Of a DNA stretch of 64,000 nt, positions 12,418 to 24,730 are shown in pieces. This stretch comes from Tetraselmis striata (Eukaryota; Chlorophyta; Chlorodendrophyceae; Chlorodendrales; Chlorodendraceae): contig VCJN01000490.1 in the NCBI GenBank assembly GCA_006384855.1, positions 22,913 to 86,912 of the forward strand. Direction: 5' to 3'. The translations under genes and the position numbers were made by a program. How positions within the stretch are numbered: position 1 is the first letter of the stretch; every line of letters starts with the position of its first letter. The notes under the pieces were generated by a model. The model made no database searches. It saw only the letters and a program-made list of their open reading frames with translations, and had not been told where the DNA came from.

Positions 12418-15400
12418 CTAATGCACAGGAAGGGAACCTGTGGTAGTTGGCGCTGCTGGAGCAGGAATGTCTGAAGCGGTCTGCCCAACCACAAACGCTG
12501 CTGGGTTGATGGCGACGGACTTCGTGCAGTTCTCCGTCTTGTAGATTCTGCGAATGGTGCAACACTCATGTCATTGCTGAGTGGTTTTGTCTCAATGAAG
12601 GCGATGCAAGGGCAAATCGTGTTGGATGAATAGAATCCCTATACGCTTACCCCACAAGACGATCAGCAAGCTCAAACATGTTGTTCCTTAGGCTGATGAT
12701 GACGAATTGTGCATTCCTCGTCCGTTCCTGCGACACGGCATGCGAGTCGTGTCAGATCCACATTGGGGTTGCGAGCAGGTCTACTACAAGCACACGGCCC
12801 GAAGGCCAGGTGTACCTTGATGTAGTGTGCTACAATGGACACGTTCTTGAAGTCCAAAGCTGCATCAATCTCATCCATGAAGTAGAGTGGCGTGGGGCGG
12901 AAATAGTGCAGCGCAAAAACAAGGCTCAGAGAGCTCAGAGTTTTCTCGCCGCCACTGAGGTTGGAGATGTTCTTCCACGACTTTCTGGGAGGCCTACCAG
13001 GAGCACCGTGCATGCACAGTCAGTACTTGCAGTGCAGCCTCGTAATATGCACCTGCAATCAAGGGCAGCTGTCCAGAGGAATACCTGACACTGAATACAA
13101 TGCCCTCACTGAATGGGTCAAGGCTGTCGACCAGCTCTAGCTCTGCATCGCCACCCATGGTGATCATCTGGTACATCTCCTTCAGCTTGAGGCCGATGGT
13201 GTTGAAACCTGACATGAACTCATCAAGCCTCTTCTTGCGCAGCGCTTCAAACTCATTGCGCACACTGTCCCGCTCTTGTGTGGCAGCTTCCAGATCATGA
13301 ATCCGCGAGTTGTACTCTAAAGTTTTCTCCCGATATTTCTGCGCGAAACACCAAACAAATACTGTATCAGCGACAAATCCGGAAGTAGGGGAAACTGGCA
13401 AGTATTGCGCGATTGCAGACCTACCTCCAAAGCAGACATGTCTGGATTCATCTTCAGCATCTGCTCTTTCTTCACCTCGATCTATGCAGGGTATTGGCCA
13501 TTGGCAGTCAGTGTCCAGGAACACACACGGGTGCAGCATTCACCTAGCCATCCGCAGCCTTGGGACAGCAGAAAAGCAGCCAAACATACCTGAAACGTTA
13601 TGTCATCTGATTTCATGACATCGAGCTCCTCTGGGCGGATCGGTTCAGGTAGTTCTCCGCCAGGGTTTGCCTCCAAAAGCGATTCATTGGTTGTGGCAAG
13701 CTCCCGAGCCGCCTGTACAGCAGAGTAGTTTCAGCCAGATGAGTGGGGGGGGGGGGGGGGGGGGGGGGGGGAGGGGGCTCTGAAAAGAGAAAATGAGCGC
13801 ACATGCTTAGCGGTCTTCTTCTGCTCCTTTGCCTTCACACGCAGCTCTTCCAGTTTGACTTCAATATCGCTTTGCACAGTGGAAATGGTGGCGACCTCCT
13901 TGTTCTTGTGGTCCAGCTGCAAGCGCATTCATCCATGACTTGTCAGTCGAGGGTCAGTGTGCTCGCGCTCAAAGACAATAGGATAATCAGGTTGATGTAC
14001 CTCAGCCTTCCTGACAGCCATATCCTTTTCTGCATCCTTCAACACTCCTTCTTCCTCCACCAGGACGTCATTCAGCTTGGATGCATCCTCCAGAATCAAT
14101 TGAAGTGCATCCTGCAACCACACACGTCATCAATATATTACACTTCGAATATCGCGCTGTTCCTCCGCTTCAAGCACATGCATTCGGTGTTAACAGATAA
14201 ATACTGTAGTGTGCAAGACAAATACCTCAATCTGAGCAACCTCTGCTGCAATCTCCTCCATTTCAGCGTCGGATTTGGTCACCTCCTTCTCCAGCTTTGC
14301 TATCTGCTTCTGATGGCTGGCGATTTTAACACCGCTTGTTGTAATCTCGTTGCCGATCTTGTCAGACTCGGAGGACAGAGTTTCGACAAGCTTCTTCTGG
14401 GCTTGCAAACGCGCACCACCGGCGTTGTTTATGCATGCTTGCAGCTCGCCTGCCTTTTGAGAGAGGCCCTTGCATCCAGACTATGAGGAAGGGAAAGCAA
14501 TGCGGAGTTCAGTGGCACGGCAAGGGATTGTGCAGGCGGTACACAAGCTGCCATGGCATACGAAGCAGACCCAGAACTGACCTGCAACTTTGCCACCTCC
14601 TTCTCAAACTGGGCAATATCCTTTTCGAGATGGCCAATGCGCTGGCCGTCCTCCTTATTTTGCTGGGCTGCCTGATCGAGCTCTGACAACCTCGACTCCA
14701 GGTCAGCTGCCTGTGCCATAAGAGAGGATGCCTCCATCTCTGCCTGCATAATAAGGGACCAGAGGGTAAGGAGTCACATTGCATGTGCCAAGCACAGGCC
14801 TCCCCATCTTGGGGTGTGCTTTCACTGGGCCACTTTACTGATACCTTCGGAATTGCAGTCTCGAGACGGCGCACATCTTGCTGAGCAGTCCGCAGCTCCT
14901 GGGCTGCCTGCTGAACATTGGCTTGGGCTGTCCTGAGTTCATCAGCGCCCAAAGCAAGTTGCTCCTCGTCCTGCCTCAGATCCGCTTGCGCATGCTTCTC
15001 GTTTACCTGGCAGAGTTCCCGCGGTGACGGTTGGTTAGATACAGAGAGATGCAATTCTGGAGCGTGTTTTTCGGATGCATGGTCCTCGCACCTGCACAGG
15101 GGCCCGATTCCCAAGGGTCATGCGCCCGCCCCGGGGAGCACCACCGCCGCCGGTCATTGTCCCGCTTTCATTGATGACTTCACCCTGTGTTGATGCCAAA
15201 GAAACCAGTAAGGGCCCACTCTGCTGCCGGTGATGAAGTGTCACAGTACAGATAAGGGATGGGCCAAACCTTCACGGTCACAACCCGCTTCCAGCGGCGG
15301 TCTTGACCATAAGCAATCCTGCCAGCCTGGGTTTGGCAAACAGTTGTCAGAAAAATATCGGGAATTGTTTTTTCAAATGTCAGAAATATTCAAGCGAGAC

Positions 15401-18009
15401 AGCTCCAGAAAGATGTAAGCAGCAGCTGTAGCACCTGATCCAAGTCAGTGGCGACCACTGTGTCACGTAAGGCATAGTAGAATGCAGGGAGAAGTGCTTC
15501 GTCATCACATCGCACGAGATCAAAAAGCCGTGGCACGCCCTCAGGCGCATCTTTGTTGTCGTACATCCTGTGCATTAGGGAGATTGCAGTAAAAAAAACA
15601 TTGTGTTTTGCATGTCATGGAGTATTGCAGCAGCATGCCCACATGCACCGTGTTACATATACAAACATACTCGCTTTACCCAGGGGCGTACACACCTCCT
15701 CAAAAGGTGCTGCTGCTTCTCCAAAATGAGAAATGTTGCCACACCAAGATTTTGCCGGCGAAGCAGGTCGACACATCGCTGCGCTGCTGCTGTGGTGCCC
15801 ACAACAATGAAGTCAAGCGCCCCGCAGGCAGAGGAGATGGCGAGGTCATACTTCTTGTCGATGGCACCGAGATCGCCGAGCCTCCCGTAGACGCCACTGA
15901 TCTGGCCGTCCGCCTTTGCCTTCAGCAGCGCCTTGACTACTGCACCACGCGAGGCGTCTGCACTTACAGCGGCCCGGCGATGCTCCACTCTTCCACGGAC
16001 CTACATGCCATGTATTATGTGTGAGTTGCTGTGCACTGAGACAGGTTCTGCCTCATCCGGCAGTATGTCGGGCATACCTCGCGCAGAGATTCTTCAAGAT
16101 CAGCCACGCGATGCTTCCAATGGCTCTCCTTCTCAGCATGGCCTTGAACCTCCTGCTGCTTGTGCTCGAGCTCTGTCCGCATGCCGGCGACTGCTTGTTC
16201 CTTCGCACTGGATGCTTTCCTACACAATTTGCGAATGATCTGGTGAATGCTGCTTGCACCCCATAATGATCAGTAAAGGGAATGGCTAGCGTGTGATAAG
16301 AATGTTATCGTGTCAGAAAGTCACCTTGCATCAGCGGCACCTTCGCGCACTTCCTGCGCCCGTCTGAGCGCTGCCTCATGCTTTGACTGCAGCAGTTCTT
16401 TTTCCGCCAGTGCTACTGTCTTCTTGGAATTGACCTCCTGTATGTCCTTCTCCCAGGGCGCAAGCTCCTTGCGCACCTGATAGTCAGGCGCAGCATGCGC
16501 AGTTCAGAAGTGCTGCTTGTACATACTGCACGTATGAGTGCAGGGTGGATGACTACCCACCTGCTGAAGTTTCTGGCTGTATTGCTCCACTTCATCCTTA
16601 ATTTCGGCGTGCATGCCCTCCAGCTTCGTCTCTGCATCCACAAGCTTTGCTGCCGTGGTCTTCTCGCTCTCTTGCAGCCCTGGCAATGCTTGCTCCAATG
16701 ATTGGACCTCGTGCAAGAGGGTCTGCCAGCAGAGGAAACATATTCAGTACGGCCTGTGAGTGAATTACATGTAACACCGGGTAATTGCGTCACATGATTT
16801 TTACCTTGGTCTTTGCCCCATCTTTAGTCTGTTTCTGCGTCAATTTCTTCTTCTTGGCGACAAGGTGCTTCATGTCTTCCTGGAGCTTCAGATCCTTCTG
16901 CTCAAACTCTTTCATAGTGTCCCGCTTCAACTCCAGAGACTTGACTATTTTGGAAGTTTCAGACTTGGCCTCCTCATACCTTTAGTTGGAAACACACAAC
17001 AGCTGCTTAATACCCGCAATTCCCAAAGAAGTCAAGCCACAGGGCAGAATGGTTGACAGGGGCGTACTTGTCATTCAGGGATCGCAGGGCATCTGTGTAG
17101 TCCGCCAGCTTCTCCTTCTCATGGGCCATGCGCTCATTCAAACCCTCAATACCTGCTCCAATTTTCTCCATATTGACCTGCCGAAGAGGAGCAATTAGAA
17201 TCGCTGCCTGTCTGCTGCACTGACGCCCGCATGGGAGAGAGGAGGCGATGCGCAGTGGGAGGGGGGGATGTTGACTCCGCCCACCTCAGCATGCCTGCAG
17301 ATGATCTGATAGAATATCGACTCTTGTTCAAGCTTCTCTCTCTCCAGGGAGAGGTACTGCTCAGCCTCTAGCTTGGCTCCCTCCAGGGAATCACGCTCTT
17401 TTTCTGCAATCTTGACACGCGAGACCATGCCTTGCCGGCGTTCATTCATCTCTTCCAGCCTGCATCAGCAACACACACATGGGACAGATGAGTATGTCAT
17501 ATGAGATGCCTATAATTGCTGACCTCAGCCCTCATAGAAGTGAGGTCTCACATTTTGCTCATCTTCTCAATATCCTCGACGTATTTGTCGGTGCCAATGA
17601 TGTCTTCCAGATACTCCAGAAGTCCTGTGTCCCCGGGCTGCTGACCTTTGGGTTTCATCATGGATATCTGCTCTACTTCTCCCTGTGGACAGCATCAGTT
17701 CGCTGAGGATATGTCGCAGAATACGTACAAGCATCGCGCAAACCTCACAGATCACAGCGGCACCTGTAGAATGAGGAAACGATTGTTGTCAAGATCAACA
17801 CCCTTGCCCTTCAGGACATCAGTGACTTGAGTGAAGTTACTTTTGCGGCCGTTGATGAAGTAATTGGACGTGTTGTTACGATGTGCTGTCCTAGCAATGA
17901 CAAGCTCAGACCCCGGAACAATGTCATATGCATCTCCTTCCTGCGACACAGCCATCATGCTGGTGTGAGCTGCAGCACTGCAGGCGCCTACGCTGTGCTG
18001 GTCCTCCCA

Positions 18010-18047
<38 letters not shown>

Positions 18048-18720
18048 CTACCAGATCAACAATCTCATGAAAGACCACGGTGACTGTAGCCATTTCCAGG
18101 TTTTGATGGTTGGTGGAGTTGTGAATAAGCTCCGACACCTTGTTCAGTCGAAGCTGCGTCAGGGTGCATCAGCGGTTTCAGTGGTCTGCCCGTGTAATGT
18201 TGTGCGATGCCGTGGTGAAGCAAGCAAGAGGCATCAGTCCTCTACCTGCTTGGCCCTCTTTCCGAACACAAACATCATTGCATCGATCACATTTGATTTG
18301 CCGCTCCCGTTGGGCCCCACCACTGAGGAGAAACACTGGGAAACGCACAACAGGGGATTATGTACAGCTCAAGCAGTATGCAGGGCACAGCATGCGCTGC
18401 GAGCTGATTGCGGTGCCGGAATGTGGATAGTCGTGATTGCGGAGTGGCAGCTGGGAAAGGAAGCGGTCGCTGAGATAACTGGCTGGATCGGAGCGCGGCC
18501 AAAAACCGGGAAGCGGCTGTTGAGATACCTTGTGGAATGGGCCGACTTTCTGGCGACCTGCATATGACTTGAAGTTCTCTAGGAACATCTCTTTGATTGC
18601 GAGCCGAGGCGTGCCAGTGTCCTGGTCAAGGCCCGCATCCTCCGGTGTGACCCCCGCCGCGGGAGGAGTTTGCCCGTCCATCTTGAGCGCGACCGCAGGC
18701 GCGTGGATGTCGGCGTTCAT
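12418..18720 (-). CDS. SMC4: Condensin subunit SMC4
   Basis: About 26 exons on the minus strand, starting with ATG at 18720 (exon 1 18720-18529, exon 2 18335-18246, exon 3 18153-18052) and ending with TAG at 12420-12418. Exon 1 ends in [21 protein letters not shown]-like sequence and exon 2 carries the Walker A motif GPNGSGKSN. Long coiled-coil exons flank the hinge (about 16000-15090; [14 protein letters not shown], then [20 protein letters not shown]). The C-terminal head has the signature [17 protein letters not shown] and Walker [13 protein letters not shown]. The tail ([18 protein letters not shown], then [11 protein letters not shown]) is diagnostic of SMC4 rather than SMC1-3. SMC4 pairs with SMC2 in condensin, the ATPase that compacts mitotic chromosomes. 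No lesion was seen. Several introns contain long C runs on the sense strand. Confidence 0.95.
13745..13772. repeat. Poly-G tract in an SMC4 intron
   Basis: About 26 G on the + strand. It reads as poly-C in the SMC4 pre-mRNA and lies within the intron between the exons at about 13805 and 13712. Confidence 0.9.
18011..18047. repeat. Poly-G tract (G37) in SMC4 intron 3
   Basis: One of the longest homopolymers in the window. It begins only 5 bases after the exon 3 donor on the sense strand, where it reads as poly-C. Confidence 0.92.
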
Positions 18721-19408
18721 AAGCAGCGTTGAAGCCTGCTGCCACTGTGCCCGGCAACTGTCGTCTTGCCGCCCGCGACAACAAGCGCCGACTGACGAGC
18801 GTGCCCTAACGAGTGACTCTGAACGAGGGGTTGAGCGCAGCGTCGCGGTGGAGTCGATGACCTGAGATGCTGAGCGTTTGACTGGCTAATTATCTTTGAC
18901 CGCAGCGGATACAGGAAGCGGTCAACTTGCGCGAATAATTCTCCGTCTCCACGCAGCAAGCGCGCCAAAACTTACTGAAGCCGTCATTCTATGGACGACC
19001 ACTACCCGAGCTAAAGCCGAATGGATCCCACCCTCTAGTATCCTCGCAGTATTCTAATAGTTTTGTTATGGTCATATTGGTAATATAGAGGTTTGATTAC
19101 ACCGGGCTTTTCTGTCACCGGTACTGGTACCGTTAAGATTCATCTAGTTTGAATGTTAGCTACCTGCACTCGCAGTACGCGTACCGCTTGGACTTATCGA
19201 TGTCAAGCGGCGCTAGCGACCGCATGCGACAGCCCTGCCACATGACGCACCCGCACCACGAGCAGGGGAGTCCACCTTCTGCCTTTGCGCTAGCTAACCA
19301 GCTAGCGCAACGGTATCACACCTCACGTAGACGCGCAAGGTGTGAACATCTCTTTGAGTGGACGGTCTCGACGACAAGTATTCCACCACGATACTTGCGC
19401 ACGCTACG

Positions 19409-19871
19409 ATGGCAAGTGGCAAGAAAGCGGCGGCGGACCCTACGAAGGCAACGCCGGCCGACAATTTGGACGAAACGCTCGCGGGGCCGACAGAGATGAC
19501 ACGGCGGGACACGACAACGTTCGCGCTACTGCAAACGCTGGCGTTGAAGGTGGACGCTCTATCGACCCGCTTGGACGAACATGACGACAACAAGAACAAG
19601 GAGCAGCGCGACATTCCCTCGGACGACGACGAATAAGTCGGCGAGGGTGGACAGGAGCCGGAGCACGACGCCCGGACAACCGTTGCTACGGGGCGCGCGC
19701 GACGTTACATCCGTGTTTTTCGACCCGCGGGATTGGGAAGACCTCTTGCCCCGGGCGTACCAAGACTACCCCCGGGTTGACATCAATGTTGGTACACTGC
19801 TGCATATGTACAATGTAGCTAGGGTATGCCTTAGTACTTTTATACACACCCTCATTGATGGTCCGCACTAG
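19409..19871 (+). pseudogene. Gag-like fragment of an LTR element
   Basis: A short frame starts MASGKKAAADPTKATPADN and continues through a small coiled-coil (FALLQTLALKVDALSTRLDE) to an acidic end at 19636. A second, shifted frame continues with GARDVTSVFFDPRDWEDLLP and ends at 19871. A lysine-rich start followed by a helix is common in retroelement Gag proteins, and the fragment abuts an LTR-like sequence. Protease, RT and integrase are missing. The Gag assignment is inference; it could be an unrelated short gene. Confidence 0.4.
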
Positions 19872-20159
19872 TGCGACAGTCTAGAGTGCCTCACGCAGGT
19901 CAAGCAGACAAGACTGTCGTAAACACACAGAAGCCAGCAGAGAGAGAAAGAAACAATGGTTACAACGTTGTCACCACCCGCCGCTATTTATGCGTATGGC
20001 TAGCTCACAGCTAGCCACCACCAAGCGGCACGCGCACTGCTAAGCGCGTCACCGTGGAGAGTCGTGCCTTGAAGTGTCGAACAGGAGGTCGTCGCTTAGA
20101 GACCTCCGCACATGTAGTTGACACATCAGTTTATACACAAGTATACAACTGATGTTACA
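19872..20159 (+). mobile_element. LTR-like sequence related to the 30.6-kb LTRs
   Basis: It begins TGCGACAGTC (compare TGCGGCAGTC in the intact LTRs), contains the shared internal block GTTGTCACCACCCGCCGCTA and ends in TTACA. Total length is about 288 bp. No matching target-site duplication was found, so this is a diverged or truncated solo LTR, or the 3' LTR of the gag fragment before it. Confidence 0.5.
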
Positions 20160-21058
20160 GAGGCAGGTGCATTATACATATATATATGCCCGCTACGGGT
20201 ACGCACATGCGTATTATCCCGTAACTACTACTGAACAGTGTACCGGTACCAGTAGGACTCATCTCATGATTCATCATCCACCAGTACTCGTATTGTGGCG
20301 CGTGACACACGCGCTCACACATACGATACAGCAGCAGGTACTCGTACATGAATGATGCTACGATCATACAGTACCCGTACAGAGTATGCCATTATTGTCA
20401 CACTTGCACTGCGCGCACGCACCATGCACTGCAACGCCTGCCTAGATGTGTGCGGCGCCCAGGCGGGCCTGGTCACTTCTCTGTAACGAGCCACTCTCCG
20501 TGCTTCACGCCCCCTCCCACAAGCAAGCAGTGCCCGGCTCGCGCCGGGACCCGCACATGGCGGGTTGGTAGGGACGCTGCGCACAACAGATCATGGGCCC
20601 TCTACTAGGGAGGGTAGTGGGAGAGTTGTCTGACGCTAGATAGATCTATCAGGAAGTCCGTTTGGGCGGGACGCCTCGACGTAAAACTGAGATCACCGCA
20701 GCCAGAAGGGGTCTCAACACTCAAACAACGACTACACGTCGCACGTGCGGCGCGATGTCGCCTCAAGGTTCGCGCACCGTCGGCGAAATAAGCGCACACA
20801 CGGAATATGGCTATACCACGACACTACTAGGCTCCCGGACTGTCGTATTTACACTGTAATGGCCCGTAATCGCGATGTTTCCACGGAATGGGCTTGTAAT
20901 CGCTATATATCAATGTAATCGCCTTTTTCCTGCTAGGCTCGGTAGTCGCAATAAAGTGCCCGCCGGCCTGCATTCCGTAATATTGCTACCAGTAGCATGT
21001 TGTCTATCCCCATAGTACATTGGGCCCACATCGTGCCTCGCGCGCCTACCCGTAATCT
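20160..21058. other. Interval with no recognisable gene
   Basis: Short unrelated frames only. It forms the left flank of CACTA copy 1. Confidence 0.5.
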
Positions 21059-21772
21059 TTGCACTGTGAGATTCAGATGTGACATACGGGTGACGAAGCA
21101 CTACTACTAGCGACTATTATTTATCCGTGAAGGCTGCTGCTGGTGGCGGCACGTCCATCCAGCTACGTGCGAGTACATCCGGCGTTATTGCCGGCGGGCG
21201 ATAAATCCTTTTTGTCATCATTCTGGTAGTCGTACTAGCCCGGTAAATTGTTACATGGCACTGACGTATAAGGTACAAGGTTGTCCGTGTAGTACCGGGT
21301 AGTACGCGATATATTTATTGAGCCGGTACCGGGTATCTAGTACCCGGTACCCGGTACCCGGGCGCGATGAGGAGTGGTCCTGTGGATAACTACGACTATT
21401 AATACATGGGAGCGCAAATCGCAGCCGTTGTATTTGGTAACACTGGGGAATTTTGTGTACATTATAGCTAGTACTGCTGAACGGGCCTGCCAGCCGTCCG
21501 ATCAAAGGTCATCATATGGGCGGTTTGGCTGCCATGTTTTGCCAAATAGTGCTCACGTTACATAAATATTCGCGAGGGGGAGGGCGGGGGCAGGCAGCGG
21601 TTTGCCGAAGAATGTTTGAATTACAATATTCGCGACAGCTGCCATCGGGGAATGTGGCCCCGGGGGGGGGGGGGGGGGAGGCGGGCGGGCGTGGTCCCCC
21701 CGCCGCCCCCCCCCCCCCCCCCCCCGCCGCTCCCGCCGGGGGAGTGAAGGGAGGGGGGTAAGGGGGCGGGGG

Positions 21773-22534
21773 CTACTGCTTGTTCTTGTTCTTGCGTGCC
21801 CGGGGGACCCTCCGCTTCGACGATCTCGCTGCCTCCGCCTCCGCCTCCGCCTCCGCCTCCGCCTCCGCCTCCGCCTCCGCCTCCGCCTCCGCCACCGCCT
21901 GCGCCTCCGACTCCGCCTCCGACTCCGCGACCGTCAGTTTCTTACCTCGGCGTTTCTTCACTGGCCTCTTCCGCTTCTTGTCATCCGTCAGTGTCTTCAC
22001 CACCCCGGGAGGCTGTGCCGTCGACGACGCCGCCATGAGCTTCCTTACCTTCGCGTCGGGACGCCCCCTTGTGCCCAGACACCCACAACAAGCCACAATC
22101 GTTTCGCCTTTAAGCGGCTGAGGATGCCGCCTCCTCGGCCACCACGAGTTGCGCCGCTGGCACTGTGGAAGCCTTGGCGTTGAGGTGGGCCTTACGGCGC
22201 TCCCGGACGAACCTGCGCGCGGCACAAGTTAGCCACGAGTGGGTGCGTGCTAATGTGGAGGATGGAGTGTTTTGTTGCGCGCCCACCTTGTCACGCGTTT
22301 CCTCGTGTCTTTCTCGTCCTCCTCGATGCCGGCGGCGCGGACACGCGAGACAACAAGGCTCGCCGCCCACTTTTGCCCGGGGGGGCGAGGTCGGCCATGG
22401 CGCTGTGAGCGGTGAAGGGGGGGGGGGGGGGCGGCCGAGGTGGAGAAACTAACACCCAGTCGACGACCGCCTTCCGCAGCAGTCAACGACACATCGGAGG
22501 CGAGGAGCAGCGCGCCACTACTATTTATATGCAC
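21773..22534 (-). CDS. CACTA accessory basic nuclear-type protein (copy 1)
   Basis: Predicted exons are 22534-22456 (starts MHINSSGALLLASDVSL), 22402-22287 (QKWAASLVVSRVRAAGIEED) and 22212 onward (FVRERRKAHLNAKAS). A last part contains the basic cluster DDKKRKRPVKKRRGKK, a (Glu-Ala)n run encoded by GGCGGA repeats, and the end RRVPRARKNKNKQ at 21773. The first two introns have good GT-AG borders and keep phase. The first has its poly-C run directly before the acceptor, so length changes there would not shift the frame. How exon 3 joins the last part is unresolved, because a stop intervenes in the continuous frame. The basic clusters suggest nuclear localisation and DNA binding, perhaps a TnpA-like helper. 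This is inference. Confidence 0.5.
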
Positions 22535-22818
22535 GTATTGTCAAGAGCTAGTCGGTGCGGCATTGTGTCGGTGTAATTTCGCAATGTTTATTGTTGAAGT
22601 AGCACGGCGTAATGGATACGGCGAGTGAATCCGGGATAATGTGTGCGGTAGGGCGCGCGTATATGTGCGCGACGAATGTGCGCGCGCAGCGTTGTGCGGC
22701 GGTGTGCGGCGGTGTGCACCGATGTTAATATAGTGTGAATACTATATCGGCCGTAGACGATCAGGTCTGGCAGCACCGCCCGTACTTGTAAATAAGCGAC
22801 AATGGATCTAGTCTCCCG

Positions 22819-24730
22819 CTAGTCTGTGCACCACCAGTGCACTCCGCAAGCCTCGCCTCCATCCGCGTCGGAACCGGTAGTAAGTGTTGTTGTGTGCGCA
22901 CATCGTGACAACATTACACGGTGGCAATTGCAATTATTAGCGGTGGATAATGTGAAGGCGTTTTCGAAATCGACAGAGAATGAGGCGGTGCTGGCGGAGT
23001 GCATTGGCGGTGCATAGAATAGCGTGTTGCTGGGGTTTTGGCTGCATCGGACGCCGTATTCCCACCCATCCGGCACGGAATGTCCGGTTTTCACACATTT
23101 GTGTGTTAATAAAGTGTGGATATTACGCGTCTTTTACGCCGGGTGGATGGGCATCCGGCGTCCGATGCACCCCAATTATTTGCAGCACGCTACTCTACGC
23201 ACCGCCAACGCACTCCGCAAGCCCCGCCTCCATCCGCGTCGGAACCGATAGTAAGTGTTGTTGTGTGCGCACATCGTGACAACATTACACGGTGGCAATT
23301 GCAATTATTAGCGGTGGATAATGTGAAGGCGTTTTCGAAATCGACAGAGAATGAGGCGGTGCTGGCGGAGTGCATTGGCGGTGCATAGAATAGCGTGTTG
23401 CTGGGGTTTTGGCTGCATCGGACGCCGTATTCCCACCCATCCGGCACGGAATGTCCGGTTTTCACACATTTGTGTGTTAATATAGTGTGAATATTACGCG
23501 TCTTTTACGCTGGGTGGATGGGCATCCGGCGTCCGATGCACCCCAATTATTTGCAGCACGCTACTCTACGCACCCCCAACGCACTCCGCAAGCCTCGCCT
23601 CCATCCGCGTCGGAACCGATAGTAAGTGTTGTTGTGTGCGCACATCGTGACAACATTACACGGTGGCAATTGCAATTATTAGCGGTGGATAATGTGAAGG
23701 CATTTTCGAAATCGACAGAGAATGAGGCGGTGCTGGCGGAGTGCATTGGCGGTGCATAGAATAGCGTGTTCCTGGGGTTTTGGCTGCATCGGACGCCGTA
23801 TTCCCACCCATCCGGCACGGAATGTCCGGTTTTCACACATTTGCGTGTGAATATATATAGTGTGAATATTACGTACGCGTCTTTTACGCTGGGTGGATGG
23901 GCATCCGGCGTCCGATGCACCCCAATTATTTGCAGCACGCTACTCTACGCACCCCCAACGCACTCCGCAAGCCCCGCCTCCATCCGCGTCGGAACCGGTA
24001 GTAAGTGTTGTTGTGTGCGCACATCGTGACAACATTACACGGTGGCAATTGCAATTATTAGCGGTGGATAATGTGAAGGCGTTTTCGAAATGGACAGAGA
24101 ATGAGGCGGTGCTGGCGGAGTGCATTGGCGGTGCATAGAATAGCGTGTTGCTGGGGTTTTGGCTGCATCGGACGCCGTATTCCCACCCATCCGGCACGGA
24201 ATGTCCGGTTTTCACACATTTGTGTGTTAATATAGTGTGAATATTACGCGTCTTTTACGCTGGGTGGATGGGCATCCGGCGTCCGATGCACCCCAATTAT
24301 TTGCAGCACGCTACTCTACGCACCCCCAACGCACTCCGCAAGCCCCGCCTCCATCCGCGTCGGAACCGGTAGTAAGTGTTGTTGTGTGCGCACATCGTGA
24401 CAAGCAACATTACACGGTGGCAATTGCAATTAGCTGTGGATAATGTGAAGGCGTTTTCGAAATCGACAGAGAATGAGGCGGTGCTGGCGGAGTGCATTGG
24501 CGGTGCATAGAATAGCGTGTTGCTGGGGTTTTGGCTGCATCGGACGCCGTATTCCCACCCATCCGGCACGGAATGTCCGGTTTTCACACATTTGCGTGTG
24601 AATATATATAGTGTGAATATTACGTACGCGTCTTTTACGCTGGGTGGATGGGCATCCGGCGTCCGATGCACCCCGAATCTCACCAACACGCTACTCTACG
24701 CACCCCCAACGCACTCCGCCAGCCCCGCCT
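22819..24730. repeat. Tandem array of ~371-bp units (copy 1)
   Basis: About five units with period 371-375 bp; the shared block ATCCGCGTCGGAACCG recurs near 22861, 23232, 23605, 23980 and 24354. Within each unit, CTCTACGCACCGCCAACGCA reappears inverted 150-200 bp later. The block around GCATCGGACGCCGTATTC is also inverted against GGCATCCGGCGTCCGATGC. Each unit can therefore fold on itself. The open frames across it are by-products of the repeat. Confidence 0.9.

Noticed and set aside
18011-18047. Homopolymer runs as assembly artefacts only
   Set aside because: Exact lengths may be unreliable, but their repeated position within introns and the presence of corresponding runs at matching places in three transposon copies show they are real sequence features.
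22819-24730. Repeated ~91-codon minus-strand frames (MKTGHSVPDGWEYG...)
   Set aside because: They are the repeat unit translated several times. The frame is interrupted between units and the unit is palindromic, so a coding role is unlikely.
22819-24730. CRISPR-like array
   Set aside because: Units of 371 bp with no alternating spacer sequences, in eukaryotic DNA, exclude a CRISPR array.
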